The position numbers and the translations under genes were made by a program. Under the pieces are notes generated by a model. The model saw nothing but the letters and a program-made list of their open reading frames with translations, searched no databases and was not told the DNA's origin. 25,011 bases of DNA, taken from NCBI GenBank assembly GCA_947258835.1, contig CAMYJY010000076.1, positions 1 to 25,011 of the forward strand, read 5' to 3'. This stretch comes from an uncultured Pirellulales bacterium. GTDB taxonomy: Bacteria > Planctomycetota > Planctomycetia > Pirellulales > Lacipirellulaceae. Shown piece after piece: positions 1 through 8,895 of the stretch. How positions within the stretch are numbered: the first letter of the stretch is position 1; every line of letters starts with the position of its first letter.

Positions 1-93
1 CAAGATGCTCATCGCCGAGCACATAGCATCTCTTACCTGAGCGATTCGAACAATGGCATGGAGGGTCAATTGAATATTTTCTGGTTGGCCGCC
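1..93. other. Region downstream of gltD, no gene seen
   Basis: No coding region or RNA gene is recognisable in these 93 bases. A weak inverted repeat (GATGCT near position 5 with AGCATC near position 26) lies downstream of the gltD stop on the minus strand. It has no U-run, so it is not a convincing intrinsic terminator. The window edge prevents seeing what lies beyond. Confidence 0.4.
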
Positions 94-1683
94 CTAGACC
101 ACCTGCTGCGGTAGGTTGAGGCCGGGGGCGGTCAGTTGGGTTGTCTCCATCAGGTAGGCATCGATGGCCTGCGCCGCGCCACGGCCTTCGTTGATGGCCC
201 AGACCACCAGGCTTTGCCCTCGGCGGCAGTCCCCGGCGGCAAAGACACCCGTGGTGTTCGTGGCAAACTGACCGTGCTGGGCGGCAAACGTTTTCCAGTT
301 GCCACGCGGGTTCTGCGTTTCCAGGCCCAGCATTTCACCCACGGCAAGTTCCGGACCGACAAAGCCGGTGGCCAGAAAGACCAAATCGGCCGGCCAAGTC
401 TGTTCACTGCCAGCCACTTCCGTAAAGGGCGCATGTTCGCCAGGTGTGGACCAATCCACCGTGACCGTCTTCACGCCGGCCAGGTTTCCTGCGCCGTCAT
501 CGATGAATTCTTTGGTCAGCAGGTTGTACCGCCGAGGGTCTTCGCCTTGGGTGGCGGCGGTTTCGGCGTGCGAGTAATCCACGCGGTAAACTTGCGGCCA
601 TTGGGGCCAGGGATTGTTGTCGGCCCGTGTTTGGGGAGGCACGTCCAGGAGTTCAAAGTTGACAATGCTGGTTGCTCCGTGCCGCAAGGAGGTGCCGATA
701 CAATCCGCCCCCGTATCGCCACCACCGATCACGATCACGTGCTTGTCCTTGGCCGAGATGTATTCGCCGCCGGCCTGCTGGCCGGTTTGCATGTCACCAT
801 CCAGCAAGCTTTGGGTATTGCGGGTCAGGAAATCCATCGCCAAATAAATGCCCTGCAGTTCCCGGCCGGGGCACCGCGCGGTGGGATCAAAGGGTCGGGT
901 GGCCCCGGTCGCTAGGAGGAGCGCATCGTTTTCCGCTAGCAGCTCTTGGGGATCGATGAACTGGAGCGCGCGGCCCCGCTCTTGCATGATCTGGGTCATA
1001 TGGCCCGGTTCAAAATCTTCTTCCAAACCCACATGCGCACAGGTGACAAACTGGATGCCTTCTTCACGCAACAGATTGACCCGTCGTTCGACAACCCCTT
1101 TGTCGAGTTTCATGTTGGGGATGCCGTAGGTCAGCAGTCCTCCAATGCGATCGGCCCGTTCGTAGACCGTTACGGAGTGCCCGGCCTGGTTGAGCTGCGC
1201 GGCGGCGGCCAACCCCGCCGGGCCGCTACCCACGATGGCCACCTTTTTGCCGGTGCGCTGCGTGGGCGGTTGGGGCACCACCCAGCCTTCGGCCCAGCCG
1301 CGATCGATAATGGCGTTTTCGATGTTCTTGATGGTGACGGGCGGATCGTTGATGCCCAGCACGCACGAACCCTCGCACGGCGCGGGACAAGTGCGCCCGG
1401 TGAATTCGGGGAAATTGTTGGTCAGGTGCAGGCGGTCCAAGGCCTCGCGCCAACGACCCCGATAGACCAAATCATTCCACTCGGGAATCAAGTTGTCGAT
1501 CGGGCAACCCGTATTCGATTGGCAGAACGGCACCCCGCAGTCCATGCAGCGGGCGCCTTGGGTCCGCAGGTGTTGTTCCGGGGGATCGGTATAAATTTCC
1601 AAGAAGTCGCCCGCCCGCTCTACGGGATCACGATAGGGAACGGCTTCGCGGGTGAATTCTTTAAATCCGGTAGGTTTTCCCAT
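94..1683 (-). CDS. gltD: Glutamate synthase small (beta) subunit GltD
   Basis: This is the NADPH-oxidising subunit of glutamate synthase. It passes electrons from NADPH through FAD and Fe-S clusters to the GltB subunit in the cytoplasm. The 529-residue length is a little above the usual ~470-490. The N-terminal Fe-S region shows C46, C49, C54 and C60, then a CPAPCEGSC motif. An FAD-binding GSGPAGLAAAAQL motif lies near residue 151, an NADPH-binding GGGDTGADC motif near 321, and a C-terminal FAD motif FAAGDCRRGQSLVVWA. It starts 47 bases after the gltB stop on the same strand, which fits a gltBD operon. It ends with TAG, which matters because gltB carries an internal TAG: TAG is an ordinary stop here. 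The Shine-Dalgarno site is weak. Confidence 0.96.
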   Translation of the reverse strand: MGKPTGFKEFTREAVPYRDPVERAGDFLEIYTDPPEQHLRTQGARCMDCGVPFCQSNTGCPIDNLIPEWNDLVYRGRWREALDRLHLTNNFPEFTGRTCPAPCEGSCVLGINDPPVTIKNIENAIIDRGWAEGWVVPQPPTQRTGKKVAIVGSGPAGLAAAAQLNQAGHSVTVYERADRIGGLLTYGIPNMKLDKGVVERRVNLLREEGIQFVTCAHVGLEEDFEPGHMTQIMQERGRALQFIDPQELLAENDALLLATGATRPFDPTARCPGRELQGIYLAMDFLTRNTQSLLDGDMQTGQQAGGEYISAKDKHVIVIGGGDTGADCIGTSLRHGATSIVNFELLDVPPQTRADNNPWPQWPQVYRVDYSHAETAATQGEDPRRYNLLTKEFIDDGAGNLAGVKTVTVDWSTPGEHAPFTEVAGSEQTWPADLVFLATGFVGPELAVGEMLGLETQNPRGNWKTFAAQHGQFATNTTGVFAAGDCRRGQSLVVWAINEGRGAAQAIDAYLMETTQLTAPGLNLPQQVV

Positions 1684-1730
1684 AGTTCTTTAATTAAGGT
1701 TTGAGGTGTCTTACCAGCGAGCCGCCCGCG

Positions 1731-3188
1731 CTATTCGCGTCTATGTTCACGAGCGACCAACGGGAGCGGATCAATATCTTCCGACCGGCAGCTCGCATTG
1801 GCCGGCGGCCCCCCGGTCAAGCCGGGGGCAAGCTCTGCCGCCTCTTCTAGGACGCGTTTGTAATCGGTGGGCATGACCTTGATGAACTGGGCCAAGGTTT
1901 CGTCCCAACGGTCGAGGATGTCCGCGGCGACTGTCGAACCGGTGTAGTTTTGGTGTTGTTCGATCAGTTCGCGGAGTTCGACAACATCCTCTTCGTCCAC
2001 GACCTTTTCCAAGGCCACCATGCCCAGGTTGCAATTCTCCAAGAATTTTTCGTGGGGGTCCCAAATGTAGGCGATGCCACCACTCATGCCGGCCGCAAAA
2101 TTGCGTCCGGTGGGACCGAGCACGACCACGCGGCCACCGGTCATGTACTCGCAGCCATGGTCCCCTACGCCTTCAATGACGGTGTGGGCGCCGCTGTTGC
2201 GTACGGCAAACCGCTCCGCTGCCCGGCCGCGATAAAAGGCCTGCCCGGCCGTGGCGCCGTACAGACAGACGTTGCCAACGAGAATATTTTCTTCTGCCGC
2301 GAAGGTGGAGTTCCGGGGGGCCAAAAACGCGCCCAGGCTTTGTCCGGCCGAACCGGTGAACTTGAAATGGATGGTGTCGTCCGGCAGACACGCGGCGCCA
2401 TATTTTTTGCAAATTTCGTTGGATAAAATCGTGCCTACCGTGCGGTTGGTGTTGACGATCGGCAGCTCCGCGCGGACCGGCTCGCCGCGTTCCAAGGCCG
2501 GTTGGGCCAGCTCCAACAGCTGGGTGATATCCAGCGACTGATCGAGGCCGTGGTCCTGCGCTTGGGTGCAGTAGGTGCCGGCAGCTGGGTAAGGCGACTG
2601 AATGGGCGACAGCATACTTGTCAGATCCAATCCGTCTGCCTTCCAGTGCTGGATGGCGGCGTTGGTCTCGAGGCACTCCACGCGGCCGACCATTGCATCG
2701 ATGGTGCGGAAACCCAGCTGGGCCATCAACTGGCGGGCCTCTTCGGCCACCATGAAGAGGTAGGTCACCACATGTTCCGGCTTGCCAGAAAACTTTTTCC
2801 GCAGGTCGGGATCTTGGGTGGCAATGCCCACCGGGCAGGTGTTGAGATGGCATTTCCGCATCATAATACAGCCCATGGTGATCAGCGGGGCGGTGGAAAA
2901 GCCAAACTCCTCGGCGCCCAGCAGGGCGGCGATCACCACGTCGCGGCCCGTTTTCATACCACCGTCGGTTTGCAGCACCACGCGACTTCGTAAATCGTTC
3001 ATCACCAGCGTCTGGTGCGTTTCTGCGATCCCCAGGTCCCAGGGAAGGCCGGCGTGTTTGATGCTCGTCAGCGGCGAAGCGCCCGTGCCGCCGCCATCGC
3101 CGGAAATGAGAATGTGGTCGGCGAAACCTTTGGCCACACCCGCGGCAATTGTGCCGACCCCCACCTCGGCCACCAGCTTCACGCTCAC
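1731..3188 (-). CDS. gltB: Glutamate synthase large subunit, C-terminal part (after in-frame TAG)
   Basis: This 485-residue frame is the C-terminal third of the GltB alpha subunit. It begins inside the FMN-binding synthase domain (VKLVAEVGVGTIAAGVAKG), carries the GDGGGTGASP flavin-site motif, and has the 3Fe-4S ligands as C-x5-C-x4-C in GCIMMRKCHLNTCPVG. It ends with the GltB C-terminal beta-helix domain, with Gly-rich GVGDHGCEYMTGGRVVVLG. The GTG used as its start at 3188 is only the first possible initiator. The same frame continues upstream with GltB-like sequence (SIEDLKQLIHDLKN...) to base 3248, immediately after the TAG that ends the preceding part. Both parts together give 1550 residues, the normal full length. 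A separately translated C-terminal piece is unlikely to be functional alone, because the synthase domain is cut. Confidence 0.85.
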   Translation of the reverse strand: MSVKLVAEVGVGTIAAGVAKGFADHILISGDGGGTGASPLTSIKHAGLPWDLGIAETHQTLVMNDLRSRVVLQTDGGMKTGRDVVIAALLGAEEFGFSTAPLITMGCIMMRKCHLNTCPVGIATQDPDLRKKFSGKPEHVVTYLFMVAEEARQLMAQLGFRTIDAMVGRVECLETNAAIQHWKADGLDLTSMLSPIQSPYPAAGTYCTQAQDHGLDQSLDITQLLELAQPALERGEPVRAELPIVNTNRTVGTILSNEICKKYGAACLPDDTIHFKFTGSAGQSLGAFLAPRNSTFAAEENILVGNVCLYGATAGQAFYRGRAAERFAVRNSGAHTVIEGVGDHGCEYMTGGRVVVLGPTGRNFAAGMSGGIAYIWDPHEKFLENCNLGMVALEKVVDEEDVVELRELIEQHQNYTGSTVAADILDRWDETLAQFIKVMPTDYKRVLEEAAELAPGLTGGPPANASCRSEDIDPLPLVAREHRRE

Positions 3189-3248
3189 CCGCGCGTGGCG
3201 GTTGGCATTTTTCAGGTCGTGGATCAGTTGTTTGAGATCTTCGATGGA

Positions 3249-6200
3249 CTAAATGTCATGATGCGGGGGTGGGCTAATCAGGCCCACGCCGGGGGTCGAA
3301 TAACGAATGCGGGCAATGTTTTCGTCGACCTTGCGACCGGGCAGCTCGCCGCCCTCCCCAGGCTTTGCGCCTTGGGAGATCTTGATCTGCAGCTCATCGG
3401 CATTGGTGAGGTAGTTGATGGTGACCCCAAACCGTCCCGAGGCCACCTGCTTGATGGCCGATCTTTTCGAGTCGCCATTGGGGAGGGGGTTAAAACGTGC
3501 CGGGTCCTCGCCGCCCTCGCCCGTGTTGCTTTTACCGCCCAGTCGATTCATGGCCACGGCCAGCGATTCGTGGGACTCGGCGGAGATCGACCCAAAAGAC
3601 ATCGCACCGGTGCAAAAACGCTTTACAATTTCGGAGGCGGCTTCCACTTCTTCCAGCGGAATCGCTGCGGCGTCTTCCTTGAATGTCAGCAGACCGCGTA
3701 GCTGGCAGCGAGTTTGTGCATCATGGTTGATGTGTTCCGCAAATCGTTGGTAGGCCGTTTGGTCCCCAGCGCGGGCCGCGACTTGGAGGTTGGCAATCGC
3801 CTCAGGGTCCCACATGTGGCGTTCCCCCTCGGCGCGCCAATGGAACTCACCCGGGTTGGGCAGCACGGGCAGTTTGGGCATCTGGCTCTCGGGATAGCCC
3901 AAGGCGTGTCGGCGGAGGGCCTCTTCGGCCAGGATTTCAAAATTGACGCCTTGAATCCGACTGGCGGTGCCGACAAAGGCGCGGTCGATGATGGCATCGC
4001 CCAGGCCAATGGCTTCAAAGATTTGGGCACCCTTGTAGCTTTGCAAGGTGGAGATGCCAATTTTGGCCATCACCTTGAGCATGCCCTTGGCCACGCCCTT
4101 GCGATAGCGGGCGACCAGCGCGTGATCTTCGGCCGTCACCGGATTGATCATTTCGCCATTGGTGCCCAGATCCACCGACTGGTGCGAATGTCCCTCTCCA
4201 GATTCCTCGGCTGCCAGCGAAGGCTCCCCCGCATCCAGGAGACCATCACGGCGCGCCTGCCACAGCGCCTCGAAGGCCAAATACGGATTGATGGCGTCGG
4301 CCCCATAGCCGACCAGCAAACAATGATGATGGACCTCGCGGGCCTCACCCGTCTCGACAACGATGCCTACCCGGGTGCGCTTGGTTTGTTGTACCAGGTG
4401 ATGATGGACGGCACCCGTGGCCAGCAGCGCGCTTAAGGGCACGTGGGCGGCGGAGACGGCCCGGTCGGAGAGCACAATCAGCGAATAACCGTCATCAACG
4501 GCCGCTTCGGCCTCGGTGCATACTCGGTCCAAGGCCGCCAGCATGCCGTCTCTGCCGGCACTGCGAGGCCACGTGGTGTCGATGGTCTTGGTCCGCCAGC
4601 CGCGATGATCCATGTGCTTGATCGCCGCCAGCTGCTCGTTCGACAAAATGGGATGCGGCAGACGGAGGCGATGTGCGTTTTTGTCCGCCGTTTCCAGCAG
4701 GTTTTGCTCGGGGCCGATGTAGCATTCCAACGACATGATCACCTCTTCCCGAATCGAATCGATGGCCGGGTTGGTGACCTGGGCAAACAGCTGACGGAAG
4801 TAATCGTAGAGCATCCGCGGTTTGTCACTGAGGCAGGCCAGGCAGGAGTCGTTGCCCATGGAGCCGATGGGGTCTTTTTCGACCTTGATTAAGGGCAGCA
4901 GCATGAACTGCATGGTCTCCGAGGTGAAGCCAAAGGCCTGCATACGCTGGAGCAGGGTTTGGCTGTCAAAACCATGGGGCTCTTTGTTGGGGGCCAATTC
5001 GTTGAGCTCAATTCGCTGCTCTCTCAGCCACTGGCCATAGGGCCTGCGGGAGGCAAAATCGTTCTTCAACTCTTCGTCGGGAATCAGCCGGCCCTGTTCA
5101 AAATCTACCAGGAACATCCGGCCCGGTTGCAGCCGTCCCTTGGCCTGGACGTTTTCCGGGGCCACGCTGGGGAGCACGCCCGCCTCGCTGGCCATGATGA
5201 CCCGGTCGTCGTGGGTGATGTAATAACGTGAGGGCCGCAAGCCATTGCGATCGAGGACCGCACCGATGACCTTGCCGTCGGTAAACGCCACCGAGGCCGG
5301 ACCATCCCAGGGCTCCATCAGGCAGGAGTTGTATTCATAGAAGGCGCGCTTGTTGACCGACATGGTCTCGTGATTTTGCCAGGCCTCCGGCACCATCATC
5401 ATCACCGCTTCGGGAAGTGTGCGGCCGTTCAGCAGCAAGAATTCCAGGACGTTGTCGAACGTCCCGGAGTCGCTGCAGTCAGGCTCCACCACGGGGAAGA
5501 GCTGGGATAAGTCGCCTCCAAAGAGCTCGCTTTCCACCATGCCTTCGCGGGCATGCATCCAGTTTTTGTTGCCCCGTAAGGTATTGATTTCACCATTGTG
5601 GCTCATGAACCGTAGCGGTTGGGCCCGATCCCACGAGGGAAACGTGTTGGTGGAGAAACGCGAGTGAACCATTGCCAAATGGCTGGTGTAATTCGGGTCG
5701 GACAGGTCCGGGAAATAACTCACGAGTTGCTCCGTGCTGAGCATGCCCTTGTAGATGATGACCTTGGTGGAAAGTGAGCACACGTAAAACATCTTGGCCT
5801 GCGAGAGCGTGGCATCGCCGCGCAGGGCATGGCTGGCCCGCTTGCGGATGAGATAGAGCTGACGTTCAAACGCCTCGCTGGAGAGTCCCGCGGCGGCAGC
5901 GATGATGGGCTGCTCAATCACGGGTTCTCCGGCGGCCGCCGTGGGACCGATATTGGCCGCTTGTTTGTCGGTCGGTACCACGCGCCAGCCCAACAATTGT
6001 TGCCCGCAGTCGCTCACCAGCTGCGCAAAGCGGGTCCGGCACGTTTGGCGTTGGGCAGCATCTTGTGGCAGGAACACATTGCCGGCTGCAAAACGACCGG
6101 CTGCTGGAAGCTTGATTCCCAGCTCCGCCGAGACCACCTGTTGGAAAAACTCGTTGGGCAGCGCCGTGAGCATGCCCGCTCCGTCGCCCGTATTGGACTC

Positions 6201-6383
6201 GCAGCCGCAGGCACCGCGATGGTCCATGTTGCGCAGGATCTCTTCGGCATCCAGGAGTATTTGGTGGCTTCGTTCTCCCCGGATATGCGCCACAAAACCG
6301 ACACCGCAGGCATCGTGCTCATGGGCTGGGTCGTAGAGTCCCTGGGCGGGGGGCAAATGGAAGAGTTGGCTGTTGTTGTTCAT
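3249..6383 (-). CDS. gltB: Glutamate synthase large (alpha) subunit GltB, N-terminal part ending at premature TAG
   Basis: GltB makes two glutamates from glutamine and 2-oxoglutarate. The 1044 residues present hold the class II glutamine amidotransferase domain, the central domain and the first half of the FMN synthase domain. After a short propeptide, catalytic C26 is in HDACGVGFVAHIRGE; further amidotransferase motifs are MDHRGACGCESNTGDGAG and HSRFSTNTFPSW. The frame stops at TAG (3249-3251) directly after the conserved PPPHHDI, where the family has Tyr (HHDIYSIEDL). The next codon continues the homology in the same frame, so this is a point nonsense change and not a domain boundary. A GGGAAAG sequence about 7 bases before the ATG fits a ribosome site. 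The LysR gene ends 60 bases upstream on the same strand. Interpretation as a pseudogene, a base-call error or readthrough remains open. Confidence 0.93.
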   Translation of the reverse strand: MNNNSQLFHLPPAQGLYDPAHEHDACGVGFVAHIRGERSHQILLDAEEILRNMDHRGACGCESNTGDGAGMLTALPNEFFQQVVSAELGIKLPAAGRFAAGNVFLPQDAAQRQTCRTRFAQLVSDCGQQLLGWRVVPTDKQAANIGPTAAAGEPVIEQPIIAAAAGLSSEAFERQLYLIRKRASHALRGDATLSQAKMFYVCSLSTKVIIYKGMLSTEQLVSYFPDLSDPNYTSHLAMVHSRFSTNTFPSWDRAQPLRFMSHNGEINTLRGNKNWMHAREGMVESELFGGDLSQLFPVVEPDCSDSGTFDNVLEFLLLNGRTLPEAVMMMVPEAWQNHETMSVNKRAFYEYNSCLMEPWDGPASVAFTDGKVIGAVLDRNGLRPSRYYITHDDRVIMASEAGVLPSVAPENVQAKGRLQPGRMFLVDFEQGRLIPDEELKNDFASRRPYGQWLREQRIELNELAPNKEPHGFDSQTLLQRMQAFGFTSETMQFMLLPLIKVEKDPIGSMGNDSCLACLSDKPRMLYDYFRQLFAQVTNPAIDSIREEVIMSLECYIGPEQNLLETADKNAHRLRLPHPILSNEQLAAIKHMDHRGWRTKTIDTTWPRSAGRDGMLAALDRVCTEAEAAVDDGYSLIVLSDRAVSAAHVPLSALLATGAVHHHLVQQTKRTRVGIVVETGEAREVHHHCLLVGYGADAINPYLAFEALWQARRDGLLDAGEPSLAAEESGEGHSHQSVDLGTNGEMINPVTAEDHALVARYRKGVAKGMLKVMAKIGISTLQSYKGAQIFEAIGLGDAIIDRAFVGTASRIQGVNFEILAEEALRRHALGYPESQMPKLPVLPNPGEFHWRAEGERHMWDPEAIANLQVAARAGDQTAYQRFAEHINHDAQTRCQLRGLLTFKEDAAAIPLEEVEAASEIVKRFCTGAMSFGSISAESHESLAVAMNRLGGKSNTGEGGEDPARFNPLPNGDSKRSAIKQVASGRFGVTINYLTNADELQIKISQGAKPGEGGELPGRKVDENIARIRYSTPGVGLISPPPHHDI

Positions 6384-6443
6384 TACGTTGCTTTCCCAAT
6401 GGGTATTCCGCTTGGTTTTTGCCTACGGGTTGTCCGCAAAACC

Positions 6444-7409
6444 TTAAGGGGTGGCGGCCAGGCCTTCGGGGGCCCGGGCGGACTGGATCGAGCTGCTCGC
6501 CAGCCGCTCCGGTCCGTCAAAAAAATCGCCATCCATGTGCTGCAAAAGTTCCACAAACTGCTGCCCCACCACATCGAAGTTTCGATCACGGCGACTGATG
6601 ATTCCCAACGGGCGGTGCAGTCGATCGTTGGTCAGTGGCAACTGCACCAGCCGGCCGACGGCAACTTCTCCAGCCACGGTGGGGGTGGGCAAGATGCCAA
6701 TGCCCTCGTTGATCTCAATGGCCCGTTTCATGGTTTCGACGTTGTCAAACTCGAGCGCCACCTCCACCTCCACTTGGTGCACCAGGAGGGCCCGATCAAT
6801 TTCCGCGCGGATCCTGAGGCCCGCCTCAAAAGCGACAAATGCTTCTCCCTGCAGGTCTTCCCAGCAAGCGGTCTGCTGGAGCGCCAAACGGTGGGCTGGG
6901 TGACAAACCACCGTCAGGGGTTCGCTCCGCCAGGGCGTGGCTCGCAATGTGCGAGAGTCCTCGGGGTAACTTACCAGGCCCAAATCAACCTCGCCGGCTT
7001 CCACCGCCTGGTACACGCGATCTGGGTGTAAATACTCTATCCGCACCTGGGCGAAGGGGTAGCGGGCGGAGAAGTGCCGCATGACAGCGCTCATGTGGGC
7101 CAGACCCACCGAATAAATGGCAGCGACCGTGCATTGCCCGGCATGCCGGTCCTCCAAATTGCGTACTTCATCCTCCAGTTTCGTCAGCTGCCGCACCAAG
7201 TGACGGCAGCCTTCGTAATAGTGCTCTCCCGCTGGGGTGAGTACAAAGGGGCGCTTGGAGCGATCCAGCAATTGCAGGCCCAAACGATCTTCTAATTGGT
7301 GCACGACCTGGCTGGCACTGGACTGGGAAATGCCGTTTTCGGCCGCTGCCCGCGAAAAACTGCGGCAACGCACGATATCACAAAATATATGCAAGGATTT
7401 TAGTTGCAT
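6444..7409 (-). CDS. LysR-family transcriptional regulator, likely controls gltBD
   Basis: This is a DNA-binding regulator of 321 residues, a normal LysR length. The N-terminal winged helix-turn-helix is clear: MQLKSLHIFCDIVRCRSFS, then AAAENGISQSSASQVVHQLEDRLG and LLDRSKRPFVLTPAGE. The effector domain follows, with the EAGEVDLGLVSYP motif. The ATG at 7409 is preferred over an upstream in-frame TTG at 7478, because LysR proteins normally begin a few residues before the helix-turn-helix. The extra 23 residues also cross a perfect palindrome that looks like an operator. The gene lies 60 bases upstream of gltB on the same strand. LysR proteins such as GltC control glutamate synthase in Bacillus; control of this gltBD is inferred from position only. 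The C-terminal ~40 residues are not a recognised domain. Confidence 0.93.
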   Translation of the reverse strand: MQLKSLHIFCDIVRCRSFSRAAAENGISQSSASQVVHQLEDRLGLQLLDRSKRPFVLTPAGEHYYEGCRHLVRQLTKLEDEVRNLEDRHAGQCTVAAIYSVGLAHMSAVMRHFSARYPFAQVRIEYLHPDRVYQAVEAGEVDLGLVSYPEDSRTLRATPWRSEPLTVVCHPAHRLALQQTACWEDLQGEAFVAFEAGLRIRAEIDRALLVHQVEVEVALEFDNVETMKRAIEINEGIGILPTPTVAGEVAVGRLVQLPLTNDRLHRPLGIISRRDRNFDVVGQQFVELLQHMDGDFFDGPERLASSSIQSARAPEGLAATP

Positions 7410-7436
7410 GGATGATTGGGTAACCGCAGTTTCTGG

Positions 7437-7453
7437 AAGAACGGGCCGTTCTT
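7437..7453. promoter_or_regulatory. Perfect 17-bp palindrome upstream of LysR gene, candidate operator
   Basis: The sequence AAGAACGG-G-CCGTTCTT is a perfect dyad (8-bp arms, 1-bp centre) lying 28-44 bases before the chosen LysR start codon. LysR proteins bind dyads near their own promoters and often autoregulate. Its position fits an autoregulatory or operon operator, but that role is inferred from symmetry and position alone. Confidence 0.45.
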
Positions 7454-7482
7454 TCAAAAGTAAATTCACCTGAACCAATTAG

Positions 7483-7505
7483 CCCCTGCAAACGCATTGC
7501 AGGGG
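7483..7505. repeat. Perfect 9-bp stem inverted repeat
   Basis: CCCCTGCAA and TTGCAGGGG are perfect complements separated by five bases (ACGCA). The structure sits in the leader region upstream of the LysR gene. Neither strand has a following T-run, so it is not a standard terminator. A G/C-rich inverted repeat at 19702-19729 shares a TTGCAGGGGG-like right arm, which hints at a loosely related intergenic palindrome class. Confidence 0.5.
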
Positions 7506-7993
7506 GAGAAGCTGAAAAGCCGCAACGACCTGGAGAAAACCGTCTGTTGCTAAGAGAGCCAAGGGATCCACTGAGCAGTCCCTGCCCTCTTGACTCATGC
7601 GCGGCCAATGCACCCAGCCGCCTCACGGAAGTAGGCAAAACGCTAGCGGTGGCGTCATTCGCTGCGCGGGCCTCGGTGAAAGCCGTCCAGCATTGGCTTC
7701 CACGATATGACGCCCGATTAGCATCAAAAATTCAGATATTACATTACCCTCCCCGCGGTCTGGCTGTCAAGTTGCCCCGCACCCATTTTTACCGCGTAAT
7801 TTGCTAGCTCTACCCTAGTGGTTGTTTCCCCCGCAGGGGTATCTGGAGACCCTTTTCTCTGCACAATGAGGGGGCGGCAGGGCCTGGCTGGAACGGGGGC
7901 AGCCAGCCAAGGCGAGCTACCGCTCGGAGGGCCCGCTGATCGCTTCACTCGGGGTAGGCGCCGAGCGCACCTCGCGGTTTGCCACAGTATTTC

Positions 7994-8068
7994 ACGTCAT
8001 TCCCGCGGAGGCGGGAATCCAGTAGCAGGCGCGGGTCGTCTAGATTCCCGCCTCCGCGGGAATGACGT
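7994..8068. repeat. REPIN-like inverted repeat, copy 1 (ATTCCC-N8-GGGAAT type)
   Basis: Two 26-bp arms (7994-8019 and 8043-8068) are perfect reverse complements around a 23-base spacer. Each arm contains ATTCCCGCGGAGGCGGGAAT or its complement, so each arm can itself fold. This ATTCCC-N8-GGGAAT pattern resembles the dRS3-type repeats known from Neisseria and similar REP/REPIN repeats in many bacteria. A second copy with matching spacer ends (CCAGTAGCAG at the left, GTCTAGATT at the right) lies at 8896-8965, on the other side of rsmD. Confidence 0.9.
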
Positions 8069-8126
8069 CGGAGAGCAGCCGGCGCGACCAGATGACAAAA
8101 AGTCCTTCCCAGTAATAGCAAAATTC

Positions 8127-8810
8127 ATGGCCAGACGGAAATCAACTGCGGAGCCTCTGCCTACGCCGGCGGAATTGCGGATCATTGGCGGTCGGTTGCG
8201 GGGCAGCAAGCTTTGCTATCATGGAGATCCCCAGACGCGGCCCATGAAAGATCGGGTCCGCGAGGCAATTTTTAATTTGATTACCACCGAGGCCCGCGGC
8301 ACGCACGCGATCGACCTGTTTGCCGGCACCGGGGCCTTGGGGCTAGAAGCCATCAGCCGGGGGGCGGTCAGTGGGTTGTTGATTGAAAAGCACGTGCCGA
8401 CTGCTCGCGTGCTTGCTGAAAACATTGCTAGCTTGGGTCTGACGGATTGTACCACCCTGCTGACCACCAGTGCCTTCTTATGGGCCAAACGCGATTTGCC
8501 GCAGGAGGCCCGTGAGAAGTTGTTGCTGTCCCAGCGTTCTCCCCCGCCCCCGGCTGCTATTCCCTGGCTGATTTTCTGCAGTCCGCCCTATGCCTTTTAC
8601 ATCGATCAGCAGCCAGCCATGCTGGAGCTGATCGCTGCGCTGCAGCAACAGGCCCCCCCCGGAAGTATCTTGGTCGCGGAGTCCGACGAGCGTTTTGATA
8701 TTAAATTGTTGCCGGGAGGATTACGCCAAGAAAAACGAAGCCCCGGGTGGGATGTGCGAACCTATGCCCCAGCGGTGGTGGGCGTCTGGCGCAAACCACG
8801 TGGCATGTGA
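8127..8810 (+). CDS. rsmD: 16S rRNA (guanine966-N2)-methyltransferase RsmD
   Basis: RsmD methylates G966 of 16S rRNA in the assembled small subunit, using S-adenosylmethionine. The 227-residue frame has the family start LRIIGGRLRGSKL, then RPMKDRVREAIFN (residues 39-50), the SAM-binding DLFAGTGALGLEAISRGA (63-80) and a motif IV of SPPY (152-155). Most RsmD proteins have DPPY at motif IV; Ser is allowed in the broader (N/D/S)PPY class, so activity is plausible. The ATG at 8127 is chosen because it precedes the conserved region closely. The open frame extends upstream to 7818, but through a REPIN repeat and non-conserved sequence. The stop codon lies in a 7-bp tandem repeat. The gene stands alone between two REPIN-like elements. 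Confidence 0.93.
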   Translation: MARRKSTAEPLPTPAELRIIGGRLRGSKLCYHGDPQTRPMKDRVREAIFNLITTEARGTHAIDLFAGTGALGLEAISRGAVSGLLIEKHVPTARVLAENIASLGLTDCTTLLTTSAFLWAKRDLPQEAREKLLLSQRSPPPPAAIPWLIFCSPPYAFYIDQQPAMLELIAALQQQAPPGSILVAESDERFDIKLLPGGLRQEKRSPGWDVRTYAPAVVGVWRKPRGM

Positions 8811-8833
8811 GATGTGAGATGTGAGATGTGAGA
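8806..8833. repeat. Tandem 7-bp repeat (TGTGAGA)x4 at the rsmD stop
   Basis: Four exact units of TGTGAGA run from 8806 to 8833, followed by two degenerate units (TATTTGA, TGTGAGG). The rsmD stop TGA (8808-8810) lies within the first unit. Copy-number change here would alter only the 3' untranslated region. Confidence 0.9.
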
Positions 8834-8895
8834 TATTTGATGTGAGGTGCCACCCAACGCTGGTAACGATTTTGTGGGCAGTATTGGGGGGGGCA

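Larger units (their letters stand above)
7410..8126. other. 717-bp divergent intergenic region between LysR gene and rsmD
   Basis: No gene is supported here. Open frames that cross it lack family sequence and are read-ins from the flanking genes or chance. The region should contain the outward promoters for the regulator-gltBD unit (minus) and rsmD (plus). It holds three structured sites listed separately: the palindrome at 7437-7453, a perfect hairpin at 7483-7505, and a REPIN-like inverted repeat at 7994-8068. I could not identify convincing -35/-10 boxes. Confidence 0.6.

Noticed and set aside
7410..7478. N-terminal extension of the LysR gene from a TTG at 7478
   Set aside because: LysR proteins start just before the helix-turn-helix, as at 7409; the extra 23 residues are not family-like and cross the palindrome.
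7818..8126. N-terminal extension of rsmD from 7818
   Set aside because: The added sequence crosses a REPIN repeat and lacks RsmD similarity; the ATG at 8127 fits the family start.
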